In this document: positions 52,563-61,374 of the stretch, one piece after another | Layout: each line of letters opens with the position of its first letter | How positions within the stretch are numbered: the first letter of the stretch is position 1 | Origin: Chryseobacterium sp. GVT01B | Lineage (GTDB): Bacteria > Bacteroidota > Bacteroidia > Flavobacteriales > Weeksellaceae | Assembly: GCF_019970045.1 (NCBI RefSeq) | Contig: NZ_JAHXYI010000002.1 | Location: forward strand, 558,001 to 622,000 | Reading direction: 5' to 3' | DNA length: 64,000 bases | The notes under the pieces: model-generated | What the model was told of the DNA's origin: nothing | Databases searched by the model: none | Seen by the model: only the letters and a program-made list of their open reading frames with translations | Translations under genes and position numbers: made by a program

Positions 52563-52724
52563 ATGAAAAAAAATGAACGTCAGGACAATATAACACACGC
52601 TGGCAAAATTAACGAGCGAACAAAAGCATTGGAAGTTCTTGAACAAGCAAAAAAAGTACAAGGAAAAATAACATTTCTACGGCAAGGAGCCGGGAGAAAC
52701 TTTAAACCTAAAAATGAAGAATAA
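52563..52724 (+). CDS. Small basic hypothetical protein (53 aa)
   Basis: ATG 52563 to TAA 52722-52724. The protein is lysine-rich (NERTKALEVLEQAKKVQGK, ending GAGRNFKPKNEE) with a predicted amphipathic helix, which reads like a real coding sequence rather than noise. No family is recognised. A strong plus-strand terminator follows 200 bp later and could end its transcript. Confidence 0.55.
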   Translation: MKKNERQDNITHAGKINERTKALEVLEQAKKVQGKITFLRQGAGRNFKPKNEE

Positions 52725-52924
52725 AGAATATTCCTGATTTTAACTGCAATAGAACAAGTAAAGCCAAAAAACTATTTCTAAAGTAAGAAATTTAAGATCA
52801 AAAGTATAGAATTTTGAAAATCTGGCTATAATGATCTGTTCAAATGGGTCAGCTAATCAGAATTTACAACTCATCTTTTCCAAAATTTTAGAATGTTTTT
52901 GAAACTATAGCACTTGTGCTATAA

Positions 52925-52970
52925 ATAAAGCCCCTACAAAATCAATAATTTTGCAGGGGCTTTATATTTT
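52925..52970 (+). terminator. Strong terminator
   Basis: An 18-bp stem (52925-52942 with 52948-52965, one mismatch) around AAAGCCCC/GGGGCTTT, followed by TATTTTTTT on the plus strand. It probably serves the 52563 gene and may also stop the minus-strand tRNA-Lys transcript. Confidence 0.8.
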
Positions 52971-53014
52971 TTTGATGCTTTTTGAAAATTTTTATTTTCA
53001 CATCTTAAAGGTAG

Positions 53015-53087
53015 TGACCCGGCTGGGATTCGAACCCAGGACCCATACATTAAAAGTGTATTGCTCTACCAGCTGAGCTACCGAGTC
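53015..53087 (-). tRNA. tRNA-Lys (anticodon TTT), second copy
   Basis: Sequence identical to the tRNA at 21417-21489, including the TTT anticodon; CCA is not encoded. Confidence 0.97.
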
Positions 53088-53130
53088 GGCCACTTACTTT
53101 TTCAAGTAAATCCCTTTGTTTAAGGGACTG

Positions 53131-53138
53131 CAAAGATA
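53131..53138 (-). promoter_or_regulatory. -7 promoter box of tRNA-Lys copy 2
   Basis: The minus strand reads TATCTTTG, in the same place as in copy 1. Confidence 0.75.
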
Positions 53139-53331
53139 GAAAAACAGTCTTAAATTCCAAACTTTTCCGGGATTTTTTATGATAAAATTTACAGCTAAAA
53201 AGTCAAACACTTGTTTATAAATTAATTACGTTAATTATTTTTTTTGCTAAAAATTACTGGAATAATGGAAATTGCCAAATGAACCAGTTTTTTGGGCATA
53301 AAAAATATTTTGGTGAATCAAAAATATAATA

Positions 53332-53350
53332 TATCTTAGCAACTAAGATA
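53332..53350. promoter_or_regulatory. Palindromic MarR operator
   Basis: TATCTTAG-CAA-CTAAGATA, a perfect 19-bp inverted repeat ending 21 bp before the MarR ATG. The size and position are typical for MarR autoregulation. Confidence 0.7.
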
Positions 53351-53371
53351 ATTAGTAATTAAATTAAATCG

Positions 53372-53827
53372 ATGACTAAAAATAGTATACAGGATTTTCG
53401 CGAAGCCAGCAGATCATATTCTGATGCTTCTATTTTCATGCACGAAGCTATTGCCAGAAAAGCAGGTCTTTCCAATGCTGACCATAAGTATCTGGGACTT
53501 ATTCTGAAGTATGAATCTATAACAGCAGGTGAAATTTCAAAGTTAACAGGTCTTACTACCGGTGCTGTGACAGGATTGATAGACAGGTTGGAGAAAAAGG
53601 AGCTTCTTAAGAGACAGTTTATCCGTGAAGACCGGAGAAAAGTAATCATCATTCCAAATCTTGAGAACAGCATGAAACTATTGGGTCCTATTTTCGATGA
53701 GTTGCAGCAAAAAACGCTTACACTTATTGCTACTTTTTCTCAAAAGGAAATTGAATCCATTGAACGCTATTTCAGAGAGGCAACTATTCTTATGAAAGAA
53801 ACAGCAGATTATTTAAACACCCCATAA
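53372..53827 (+). CDS. MarR-family transcriptional regulator
   Basis: A 151-aa winged-helix protein: GLSNADHKYLGLILKYESITAGEISKLTGLTTGAVTGLIDRLEKK (recognition helix about 58-72) and the wing LLKRQFIREDRRKVIII. It usually represses its own operon and is released by a small aromatic ligand or oxidant. A perfect palindrome precedes it, and the membrane protein gene 14 bp downstream is the likely target. Confidence 0.9.
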   Translation: MTKNSIQDFREASRSYSDASIFMHEAIARKAGLSNADHKYLGLILKYESITAGEISKLTGLTTGAVTGLIDRLEKKELLKRQFIREDRRKVIIIPNLENSMKLLGPIFDELQQKTLTLIATFSQKEIESIERYFREATILMKETADYLNTP

Positions 53828-53841
53828 ACCATAATAAAACC

Positions 53842-54345
53842 ATGGAAAGTTTAACCGTCACTTCAATTACCCGCGCAGAAATATGGCTTTGCATTACGAC
53901 ATTGCTTTATTTCCTTATGAATGGTGCACAGATTTTCGAAACTCTTGTATTTGTGCCTAAATGGTCTTCTTCCCCACCCGAAACATTTAAATTCCTTCAG
54001 GATGGAAAAGGAGCAAGTCTGAAATTTTTCTGGATCATCCTTCATTCCCTTCACGAGATCGCTTTCATACTTGCTATTATTTTTTGCTGGAAAATTGATC
54101 CGGTAAGGAACTGGCTCTTGGCTTTATTCATCGTTCATGCAGCGGTAAGAATCTGGACATTAACCTTTTTTGCGCCTAATATTATACAGTTTCAAAACCT
54201 GGCAGCATCCTCTTCCATTTCAGAAGAAATAATATCCAGGATATCACTTTGGAAAACCCTGAATTATGTGCGGGTAGCTATTTATATTGCCGTTTCAATG
54301 GGCTTTATTCCTCTTTGTATTAAACTTTTCAGCTTCCGTCATTAA
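53842..54345 (+). CDS. Four-helix membrane protein downstream of MarR
   Basis: A 167-aa protein with about four membrane helices (15-35, 62-80, 92-110, 143-163). The pattern NGAQIFETLVFVPKW and the length resemble DUF1772-type (anthrone-oxygenase-like) proteins, but I am not sure of the family. Co-transcribed with marR. Confidence 0.65.
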   Translation: MESLTVTSITRAEIWLCITTLLYFLMNGAQIFETLVFVPKWSSSPPETFKFLQDGKGASLKFFWIILHSLHEIAFILAIIFCWKIDPVRNWLLALFIVHAAVRIWTLTFFAPNIIQFQNLAASSSISEEIISRISLWKTLNYVRVAIYIAVSMGFIPLCIKLFSFRH

Positions 54346-54416
54346 TTATTTATTCAAAAAAAAATTTCCGCCAACTGTAAAAGCCGTCGAAAATTTTTAA
54401 TCAAATTAATTTATTT

Positions 54417-55055
54417 CTAATGTGAAACATCAGTTTTATTATTCTGATATTCAAAAATCTTAACGACTGTATCAACAGTTTCCTGCCCCAGATGTTTTCC
54501 AATAAGATAGAGAGCAGCATCAATTCCGGCTGTAATTCCAGCAGTAGTAATCAGCTGTTCCTGATCAACATAACGTACATTCCGGAGAACATTGGCTTCC
54601 GGATTATATTGCTCTAAAGCATCCAACAGCATACTATGAGTTGTGATATCGTGACCAGCAAGTATGCCCGTCCCGGATAACAGCATACTTCCTGTACATA
54701 CTGTAAACACAACAGTTCCGGCATCATAATGATTTTTAATCCATTTCAGAACAGTTCCCTGAAAATCCTTATCCTGAATATATTTCATAATATGGTCTGG
54801 GTTTGCGCCGGGAATGACAATCATATCCGGTTTTGGACAAGTTTGCAAGTCATAAGTCGGAATAACAGCCATCGTATTTGCTTCCGTGTATACAGGTTCT
54901 TTTGTTTTTCCGACCGTAAAGCAACAGTAGCTATCGGGCTGTATGGCATTTGCTTTAACAAAAACATCCAAAGGACCATTTAAATCAAGTACTTCTACCT
55001 GATCATAGACTAAAAATGCTACATTCATTGTTTTACTGTTTTGTTCGTGTTTCAT
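54417..55055 (-). CDS. DJ-1/PfpI-family protein
   Basis: A 212-aa protein of the isonitrile-hydratase/PfpI-like DJ-1 branch: NVAFLVYDQVEVLDLNGPLDVF, VIPGANPDH and the nucleophile elbow TVCTGSMLLSGTGIL with the active Cys, then ITTHSMLLDAL and ITTAGITAGIDAALYLI. Functions in this branch range from isonitrile hydration to stress roles. It is downstream of, and probably linked to, the GlxA-type regulator that shares the same N-terminal domain. ATG at M10 is an alternative start. Confidence 0.87.
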   Translation of the reverse strand: MKHEQNSKTMNVAFLVYDQVEVLDLNGPLDVFVKANAIQPDSYCCFTVGKTKEPVYTEANTMAVIPTYDLQTCPKPDMIVIPGANPDHIMKYIQDKDFQGTVLKWIKNHYDAGTVVFTVCTGSMLLSGTGILAGHDITTHSMLLDALEQYNPEANVLRNVRYVDQEQLITTAGITAGIDAALYLIGKHLGQETVDTVVKIFEYQNNKTDVSH

Positions 55056-55159
55056 AATTCTGTTATTTTAAGTTGATTATTTTGGAAATAAAGGCATAGC
55101 TCTTCCTTACCGACAATTGATGAACATCAGTTTTATAGTAAAAAAGAAAGAAAAAAAGA

Positions 55160-56161
55160 TTATTCTGTGCGCTTAAATGTTTTCCGGTATTGCGCCGGGG
55201 TAAGAGAAATATTTTTAAGGAATAAACGACGCAGCGAAACAACACTGCCAAAGCCGCATTTATCAGCTATTATTTCTATGCTCATATTGGTATATTCAAG
55301 CATATTTCTGGCCTGATCCAACCTCATCTTTTCAATGAATCTGCCAGGAGTTATTCCTGATTCTTTTACAAATACCCTCGAAAAATTGCGGACACTCATA
55401 TTCAGAGATTCAGCAATATATTCTACTGTTACCGTCTCTCCCAGCTTGTCTTTCAACAGATCCCGAACCTGTTTTGTAAAAGGAGACATGGTTTCATATT
55501 CCGGCAATGCGTTTCCAAACTGAGACTGCATTCCGGGTCTTTTTAAATGCAGAACGAGGTGACAGGCGACTTCCGCTGCCAAAGCTTTACCAAAATCCTC
55601 TTCCAAAAGTGCCAATGCCAGATCCATACCTGAAGAAACACCTCCTGAAGTATAGATGGGTTTGTCACAAATAAAAAATGGATTAACATTAACCTCCAGC
55701 TTTGGGTAAGATTTCTGCAGTTCATCAGCAAATTTCCAATGGGTAGTCACTTGCCGACCATCCAGCAGACCCGCTTTGGCAAGAACAAATGCTCCTACAC
55801 ATACCGATCCCATCCGCCTTACTTGTGGTGTTATATTTTGAAGATAGTGATAAACATCGGGACTGATTTCATTCAGTACACTTAAAGCGGTACCAGCCAC
55901 GAGTAAAGTATCTATAGAAAAATCAATATCATAAATGGTATGATTACACGATAGCGGCATTCCCGAACCGGAATAGATTATTTTCTCTGATGTTCCGGAT
56001 ACCAGATGAACATGATAACCGGAATCCTGTCTTTCGTTATTCAAAAAACGGTTTGCTGACGTAAAAACATCCCACGGTCCGGCAATATCAAGCAGCTGTA
56101 CCTGTGGCAGTGCCAAAAGCACGATATTTTTCTTCCCGGTATGTTGTACTTCTTTCTTCAT
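55160..56161 (-). CDS. GlxA-family regulator (DJ-1 domain + AraC HTH)
   Basis: About 333 aa. An N-terminal DJ-1/PfpI domain (NIVLLALPQVQLLDIAGPWDVF, nucleophile-like SVCVGAFVLAKAGLLDGR, TSGGVSSGMDLALAL) is followed by a C-terminal AraC double HTH (VEYIAESLNMSVRNFSRVF; ADKCGFGSVVSLRRLFLK). I start at ATG 56161, because a -7 box lies 20 bp upstream and the family begins near MKKEVQHTGKKNIVLL; the longer frame reaches 56224. It may regulate the DJ-1 gene 104 bp downstream. Confidence 0.9.
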   Translation of the reverse strand: MKKEVQHTGKKNIVLLALPQVQLLDIAGPWDVFTSANRFLNNERQDSGYHVHLVSGTSEKIIYSGSGMPLSCNHTIYDIDFSIDTLLVAGTALSVLNEISPDVYHYLQNITPQVRRMGSVCVGAFVLAKAGLLDGRQVTTHWKFADELQKSYPKLEVNVNPFFICDKPIYTSGGVSSGMDLALALLEEDFGKALAAEVACHLVLHLKRPGMQSQFGNALPEYETMSPFTKQVRDLLKDKLGETVTVEYIAESLNMSVRNFSRVFVKESGITPGRFIEKMRLDQARNMLEYTNMSIEIIADKCGFGSVVSLRRLFLKNISLTPAQYRKTFKRTE

Positions 56162-56180
56162 ATGTCGTTCTGTATGAGTA

Positions 56181-56188
56181 CAAATGTA
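56181..56188 (-). promoter_or_regulatory. -7 promoter box of the GlxA-type gene
   Basis: The minus strand reads TACATTTG, which supports the start codon at 56161 (leader about 12 nt). Confidence 0.55.
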
Positions 56189-56261
56189 GAGAGAAAGCGG
56201 CTTGTCTGCAATGACAAAAAACATACAGTTCCGGCCAAAATATTTTCATTTTTTCGATCAT

Positions 56262-56292
56262 AACAAAAGAGACTGCCTTATCAGACAGTCTC
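56262..56292 (-). terminator. Terminator of the efflux operon
   Basis: GAGACTG (56269-56275) pairs with CAGTCTC (56286-56292). The minus strand continues TTTTG. It lies 59 bp after the transporter stop. Confidence 0.65.
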
Positions 56293-56350
56293 AGCACTCT
56301 ACTATAAAATTAGCTTAACAAGCTATACTTTTCAAATATTAAAATTTCAC

Positions 56351-57943
56351 CTAAGCTGGTGATAGTCTTCGGGATTTCAGATAAAGAGCAGTACGGCTCA
56401 GATAAGGGAAAAGAAAAATTAATAACAGTGAAGCTGCAAGAAGCCACACCATCATTTCATAATAATCCATAGCAAAACGGACATGATTCTGAACGTTCAT
56501 TCTTCCCACCAACAATTTATTGGCTGTTTTTACCGCCTTTTCTTCAGGCATTCCTCTGGAAATAAGTTTAGCAGTCTGCTGATGAAGAAAATTTTTGACT
56601 GCCGGGTCCACAGCACTTAAATGATCCTGAAAAGCATTATAATGGCTGCTTTTTTCAAACAATTCAAAAAAATTGATCAGCGCTATACTGATACAAAACC
56701 CCAGGTATCGGACTGCCAAAGCTGTTGCAGCAGCTGAGGGACCAATAACAGCGGGAACTGACGAAATGATAAAAATAATCGTCGAAACCATAATCAAACC
56801 TACTCCCAATCCCTGAAGGAACAAGGGAATATAATAATTAAACTCATCGGCCTGAACGTCAAAAGAATAATACATTAACCCATGAAAGATCAACAGCATT
56901 AAAAATCCTGAGCCCCAGATATACCTTATATTTTTCTTTTGCAATACCATGCAACAGGCAATAATTACCCCGGCAACCAACCCTGTAAGATTGAAGATAT
57001 TTATGTAGGAAATATGAAACGGATCCAAATGCAGCTCCGCAGCAAAATAATTGTTGACAATCCCTGATGCAAACCGGCAGATATACATTACAAAAAGGAT
57101 CAGCAATCCTACTTTAAAGTTTCTGTATTTAAAAATCCTCAGGTCAATATATGGTCTTTTGATGGCCTGCTGCCGGAAAATGGATATTCCTCCCAAAACA
57201 ACAATTCCTATGGCACTTCCCAGAATCCGGTTATCCTCCAGCCAATAATATTCCTGTCCAAAAATGGTAATGTATCCCACCAGTACCAGAATAGTACTGA
57301 AAAGTCCAAAGCTCTGCCAATCGAGCTTATACAGATGAAATCTTGCATGAGTCCTATAATTGCTCATAACAAGAGTAAGAAAAATAAGTCCCGGCAGATA
57401 AGAGAATATCGCTGTTTTATAGACAATATTAAAGTTATAGGAATCAATAAGATCTGCAGTAATCAGATTATTAAACGGCAGCGCACAGATCAGAATTCCG
57501 AAGAATACCGAAAAACTGATCTCCCTTCCCCTTTCACTGCTCAGTCTCGTAAAAATAAGAGTAAGTGAAAGGTTCACGTTTCCTGCAAATAACATTCCCT
57601 GCATAAAACGTACTGGAAACAGGATGTAAATTTCCTTGGTAAAATAACACGCCAGACAAGCTAAAATCTGCAGCGTGGTAAACAGAAGAAAATATTCCTT
57701 TGCTGCCAGAAAGCTGAAAAACCTTCTTTCCAGACTGTAAAATCCTACATATCCTGCATAGAAAAGCGCTACAGAAAACTGAATATCCGCAGGTTCACAT
57801 CCATAATATCCCGCTGCAGCATTCACATTAGCCAAAGGAAGAAAAAATATAATGATCCCCGGAAGAGTCATCGAAAAGAGAATGATCTTGATCAGCCATT
57901 CCGGTGCCCATCTTTTGAAAAAAGGCATTTGTCTTTTAGCCAT
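56351..57943 (-). CDS. EmrB-like MFS (DHA2) efflux transporter
   Basis: About 530 aa and 14 predicted membrane helices, the DHA2 type. Motifs include LFPVRFMQGMLFAGNVNLSL and SAAATALAVRYLGFCISIALINFF. A proton-driven drug or lipid exporter working with the membrane-fusion protein and the TolC-like channel encoded upstream. I start at ATG 57943, because it overlaps the hlyD stop (ATGGCTAA); the frame opens nine codons earlier. Substrate unknown. Confidence 0.9.
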   Translation of the reverse strand: MAKRQMPFFKRWAPEWLIKIILFSMTLPGIIIFFLPLANVNAAAGYYGCEPADIQFSVALFYAGYVGFYSLERRFFSFLAAKEYFLLFTTLQILACLACYFTKEIYILFPVRFMQGMLFAGNVNLSLTLIFTRLSSERGREISFSVFFGILICALPFNNLITADLIDSYNFNIVYKTAIFSYLPGLIFLTLVMSNYRTHARFHLYKLDWQSFGLFSTILVLVGYITIFGQEYYWLEDNRILGSAIGIVVLGGISIFRQQAIKRPYIDLRIFKYRNFKVGLLILFVMYICRFASGIVNNYFAAELHLDPFHISYINIFNLTGLVAGVIIACCMVLQKKNIRYIWGSGFLMLLIFHGLMYYSFDVQADEFNYYIPLFLQGLGVGLIMVSTIIFIISSVPAVIGPSAAATALAVRYLGFCISIALINFFELFEKSSHYNAFQDHLSAVDPAVKNFLHQQTAKLISRGMPEEKAVKTANKLLVGRMNVQNHVRFAMDYYEMMVWLLAASLLLIFLFPYLSRTALYLKSRRLSPA

Positions 57944-59000
57944 TAGAATGTTTTTTGTCGGCATATACATTCACGTTCATTCCTACTTTCAGGACCTCAA
58001 TATCTTTTCTTATTCCATCTACTTTTATTCTCACAGGAATACGCTGAACAATCTTCACATAGTTCCCGGTAGAATTATCCGGAGGCAGCAATGAAAAACT
58101 TGATCCGGTTGCCGGAGAAAGTGAAATAATCGTTCCTTTAAATTCCCTGTCAGGATAAGAATCTGCTACAATTTTCACATGATCCCCGATATGCATATCC
58201 CTGATCTGTGTTTCTTTATAATTGGCAACCACCCACTTATCTGTTTCATTATTGACAATAAATGCCAGCGTTTCTCCGGCATCAATCATCTGCCCTACTT
58301 CCACGGTTCTACGTCCCATTCTTCCGTCATAAGCTGCAGTAACTGCCGTATAGCTTACATCCAGTTTGTGGCGGTCCAATAGTGCTTCCAGTCTTGCAAT
58401 CTCTGCCAGAACAACTGTCTTTTCTGCCTGAATATCATCTATTTTTGATCGTGAAGCAGCGTAATTATCCTGCGAAGATTTGTAATCGCTTTCATTGACG
58501 TCCAACATTGCTTTTACATCTTCAAGCCTTTGTTTTGTGGCAGATTCTTCATCATATAATTTTTTATATCTGTCATAATCAAGCTTCTGCTTCCATACTT
58601 TTGCTTTATTGGCATCTATCTGGGCCATTGCTGCAGCAGCTTCTTTTTCTGTGGTACCGGTGTTGCTTTCCAGTACTTTCAGCTGGGCACGGGCTTTCTG
58701 GAGCGCTGCCTGCGTCTGTTTCTGCTGAAGAATATATTCGCGGTTATCTATAATCAGAAGCGTATCCCCTTTTTTAACTTCCTGGTTTTCTTCAAATTTC
58801 ACGGCCACAATGAATCCTCCGGCTCTTGAAATAATAGGGTTCACATATTCCTGAACCTGTGCATCATTGGTCTGTTCGTATGCATAGTAGTCCTTTAGGG
58901 TAAAACCACCCCAAACAGCAAGTGCTGCAACAATTAAAACTGAAATCCATCCTGTGATCTTTGTGATCATCCTGTCAGTGGGAGTATATTTTTTTTTCAT
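57936..59000 (-). CDS. HlyD/EmrA-type membrane fusion protein
   Basis: About 354 aa: one N-terminal helix (ITGWISVLIVAALAVWGGFTL), lipoyl-like half EYVNPIISRAGGFIVAVKFEENQEVKKGDTLLIID, a long alpha-helical hairpin, second half TAAYDGRMGRRTVEVGQMIDAGETLAFIV and a beta-barrel end. It links the inner-membrane exporter to TolC. ATG 59000 follows the tolC-like stop by 4 bp; the longer frame to 59189 overlaps that gene and is rejected. Confidence 0.92.
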   Translation of the reverse strand: MKKKYTPTDRMITKITGWISVLIVAALAVWGGFTLKDYYAYEQTNDAQVQEYVNPIISRAGGFIVAVKFEENQEVKKGDTLLIIDNREYILQQKQTQAALQKARAQLKVLESNTGTTEKEAAAAMAQIDANKAKVWKQKLDYDRYKKLYDEESATKQRLEDVKAMLDVNESDYKSSQDNYAASRSKIDDIQAEKTVVLAEIARLEALLDRHKLDVSYTAVTAAYDGRMGRRTVEVGQMIDAGETLAFIVNNETDKWVVANYKETQIRDMHIGDHVKIVADSYPDREFKGTIISLSPATGSSFSLLPPDNSTGNYVKIVQRIPVRIKVDGIRKDIEVLKVGMNVNVYADKKHSNG

Positions 59001-59004
59001 GGTA

Positions 59005-60327
59005 TTATAAAACGCCTGTAATATTTTGTAGTAAATAATAATTGTTCTGTGCCATAATTTTTGCCGCTTCCAGTTCAAATTTTGTCTGAAGAAGCTGTAT
59101 ATCTGCATCCAGCAATTCTGTAATAAGAGAAGTCTGACTGAAATAGGTATTTTTAATGATACGTGCATTCTCTTTAGCCTGGATGACATTGGCTTCTGCT
59201 ACCTTTATCTGCTCAAGGGCTTCCTGGTACCTCAGGTAGGCTTCTTTCACCTGTTGCCTTACTTTGTCTTCCGTATCTTTATGTACCTCCTCTTCTTTTT
59301 CAAATTCCAGCTGTGCGGCTTTTACCTTATGGGTATTATGGTAAAGGGAAGAAATGGAAAAAGACGCCTTGATACCAACTATTCCCAATGAATACCAATA
59401 AGGATTATAGGGATAGAGAAAAATCTGCGGATTGGCATAATAAAATTCACCGTACATCCCGATTTTAGGTCTTACATTGGCTTTTATCTGCTTTAGTTTG
59501 ATTTTACTCAGCGCTGTCTGCTGTTCAGAAACATGATAATTGAAAGAGTGATCCAGTGCCAGCTTCAAGTAGTCGTTGTAAGAGGTATTTTCATCCCATT
59601 GATTAAATGGTGCTTCAGGAATGACAGTCTGCTCATCAGGAATACCCAGAATAATGTTCAGTTTTTGTGTAGCAATGAGAATATCATTTTCTATAGTCAC
59701 CAATGCCATCTTCCGCTTTGAAAGTTCAAGTTCAATCCTTAAAACATCACTTTTTAAAACAACTCCGTTTTTATAAAGGGCCTGAATTTCTTTAAGCTGT
59801 GTTTTCTGATCGGCAATATCCTGCTGAATAAGGTTTCTGAAAATTAAAGTTTTTTGAAGCTCAAGATAAAGCGCTGCCGTTTTGTAATGAATATCAGAAA
59901 TAGCCTGGTCTTTCTGGATATCCGTAATTTTCTGAAGGGTCTGATTTTCCTTAATCTTAAGATTCAGCTTATTTCCGTTATAAATGTTCAGATAAAAATC
60001 TGCTCCGGCCCGGTAAAGAGTATGAATAACTTCATGCTGGGTTGGTTTGGAAAAAATTCCGTTTTCATAGATAGGAATGTTGGATGCTTTTTCTGCAGAA
60101 CCTTTAACTTCTATTTCAGGAAGCCGTTCTCTTTTCGCATCTTTTACTTCAGCTTCCGCAATGTCTGCATTGATGGTATTGATTCTGATATGGCGGCTGT
60201 TTTCTTCAGCTTTTTGCCACGCATCTTTTAAGGAAAGTCGTATAGTATCCTTAGTTGGACTGCCTGTCTGAGCTGATATTGTACAGGAAATTCCCAGCAT
60301 CAGCAATCCGGCGACATAAATTTTCAT
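59005..60327 (-). CDS. TolC-family outer-membrane efflux protein
   Basis: About 440 aa with signal peptide MKIYVAGLLMLGISCTISAQ and the two TolC repeats: IRLSLKDAWQKAEENSRHIRI, ALYKNGVVLKSDVLRIELELSKRK (first) and DYLKLALDHSFNYHV, LITELLDADIQLLQTKFELEAAK (second). First gene of the tripartite efflux operon tolC-hlyD-emrB. The start at 60327 is backed by a promoter box 25 bp upstream; 60366 would extend past the signal. Confidence 0.92.
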   Translation of the reverse strand: MKIYVAGLLMLGISCTISAQTGSPTKDTIRLSLKDAWQKAEENSRHIRINTINADIAEAEVKDAKRERLPEIEVKGSAEKASNIPIYENGIFSKPTQHEVIHTLYRAGADFYLNIYNGNKLNLKIKENQTLQKITDIQKDQAISDIHYKTAALYLELQKTLIFRNLIQQDIADQKTQLKEIQALYKNGVVLKSDVLRIELELSKRKMALVTIENDILIATQKLNIILGIPDEQTVIPEAPFNQWDENTSYNDYLKLALDHSFNYHVSEQQTALSKIKLKQIKANVRPKIGMYGEFYYANPQIFLYPYNPYWYSLGIVGIKASFSISSLYHNTHKVKAAQLEFEKEEEVHKDTEDKVRQQVKEAYLRYQEALEQIKVAEANVIQAKENARIIKNTYFSQTSLITELLDADIQLLQTKFELEAAKIMAQNNYYLLQNITGVL

Positions 60328-60351
60328 TTGAATTTTTGAATTATTGCACTG

Positions 60352-60359
60352 CAAATTTA
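60352..60359 (-). promoter_or_regulatory. -7 promoter box of the efflux operon
   Basis: The minus strand reads TAAATTTG, divergent to the AraC promoter 65 bp away. Confidence 0.6.
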
Positions 60360-60423
60360 TCCTCAATCCTGAAATTATATTTATCTAAAATAGTCAACTT
60401 TTACATGATTCCGGCCAAATGAT

Positions 60424-60431
60424 TATATTTG
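60424..60431 (+). promoter_or_regulatory. -7 promoter box of the divergent AraC gene
   Basis: TATATTTG matches TAnnTTTG; the leader to ATG 60459 is about 20 nt. It also shows that the longer frame starting with TTG 60429 is not the real start. Confidence 0.6.
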
Positions 60432-60458
60432 CATTTTTACTGGTATTTTATATTTTTT

Positions 60459-61271
60459 ATGGGATTAATTGCTGCACTTCCAGATATTGATAAAGACGAC
60501 AAAAGTGTATTTGTTATGCACGAAAAATCGGAAAAACTAATTCCTTTCCACAAGCATACAAAAGGACAGCTGAGTTATGTAGAAGGTGGTATTGCCTATA
60601 TTACGATCAACAATAGAACGTATGTAGTTCCGGCCCGGCATTTCTTCTGGATTCCGCAGGGGATGGAGCATATCTTAGAGATCGGGCACACCGCCACTGT
60701 TCTGCGCTCTCTTTATTTCTATGCCCATGATGATCTCTCAGATCCTTTCTACAGCAGACTGGGAATATATCCGGCATCAGAACTGCTGATCCAGATGATC
60801 AAGTATACTGAAATATGGGATGAAAAACATGTTACCTCAAAAGACGAAAACTTTGAATTTCTGATAGCTTTAAAAAAGATACTGCCAAAAACCCACCAGC
60901 AGCCTTTACCTATTATTCTTCCCGCGACTCACAACAAACAGATGATGAGGATTGTATCTTATCTGGAATGGAATATCGGGGAAAAACTTACTTTGGCAAA
61001 TGTAAGCAACAGATTCGGGCTGAGTGAACGCTCCATGTCCCGTCTTTTCAAAGCAGACATGGATATTTCTTTTCTTCAATACCTGAAAACGCTAAGAATT
61101 ATAAAAGCCATTGAATTGCTTTTAAATACGGATAAACCCATCAATGAAATAGCTGATGATGTTGGCTACAGCTCTATCAGCGCTTTTAGTGATACGTTCC
61201 GTGAATTTACACAATCCAGACCTTCAGACCTGAGAAAGAGTAATAAAACCACTCAAAATTCCATTGGATAG
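60459..61271 (+). CDS. AraC-family regulator, divergent from the efflux operon
   Basis: About 270 aa: cupin sensor (LIPFHKHTKGQLSYVEGGIAYITINNRTYVVPARHFFWIP; HKH and metal-type residues) and AraC HTH (LANVSNRFGLSERSMSRLF; IADDVGYSSISAFSDTFREF). By position it should control the tolC-hlyD-emrB genes, probably in response to a small molecule, as in other AraC/efflux pairs. Confidence 0.9.
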   Translation: MGLIAALPDIDKDDKSVFVMHEKSEKLIPFHKHTKGQLSYVEGGIAYITINNRTYVVPARHFFWIPQGMEHILEIGHTATVLRSLYFYAHDDLSDPFYSRLGIYPASELLIQMIKYTEIWDEKHVTSKDENFEFLIALKKILPKTHQQPLPIILPATHNKQMMRIVSYLEWNIGEKLTLANVSNRFGLSERSMSRLFKADMDISFLQYLKTLRIIKAIELLLNTDKPINEIADDVGYSSISAFSDTFREFTQSRPSDLRKSNKTTQNSIG

Positions 61272-61308
61272 TCAGCTTTACATATGATGCTCGTCAGCTT
61301 TAATAAAA

Positions 61309-61334
61309 AATAAAAGAGTAATTTATCTTTTATT
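61309..61334. promoter_or_regulatory. Palindromic operator of Rrf2 regulator 2
   Basis: AATAAAAGA (61309-61317), 8-bp spacer, TCTTTTATT (61326-61334): a perfect inverted repeat just upstream of the -7 box. The same spacing is used by the nitrate-block palindromes. Confidence 0.7.
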
Positions 61335-61347
61335 AGAAATTTCTTTC

Positions 61348-61355
61348 TATCTTTG
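61348..61355 (+). promoter_or_regulatory. -7 promoter box of Rrf2 regulator 2
   Basis: TATCTTTG, a perfect match; the leader would be about 12 nt. Confidence 0.65.
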
Positions 61356-61374
61356 TCTCATAAAACTCATAAAA

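Larger units (their letters stand above)
53013..53142. repeat. 130-bp repeat around tRNA-Lys, copy 2
   Basis: Identical to 21415-21544, same orientation, 31.6 kb apart. Confidence 0.9.

Noticed and set aside
21415..53142. Integrative element bounded by tRNA-Lys attachment sites
   Set aside because: The repeat includes the whole tRNA and promoter rather than a 3' tRNA end, and no integrase was found.
57936..59189. Long start of the HlyD-like gene at 59189
   Set aside because: The first 63 codons lie inside the tolC-like gene in another frame. ATG 59000 gives a standard EmrA start 4 bp after the preceding stop.
60429..60458. Upstream TTG start of the AraC gene
   Set aside because: It overlaps the -7 promoter box TATATTTG, so the transcript starts after it.
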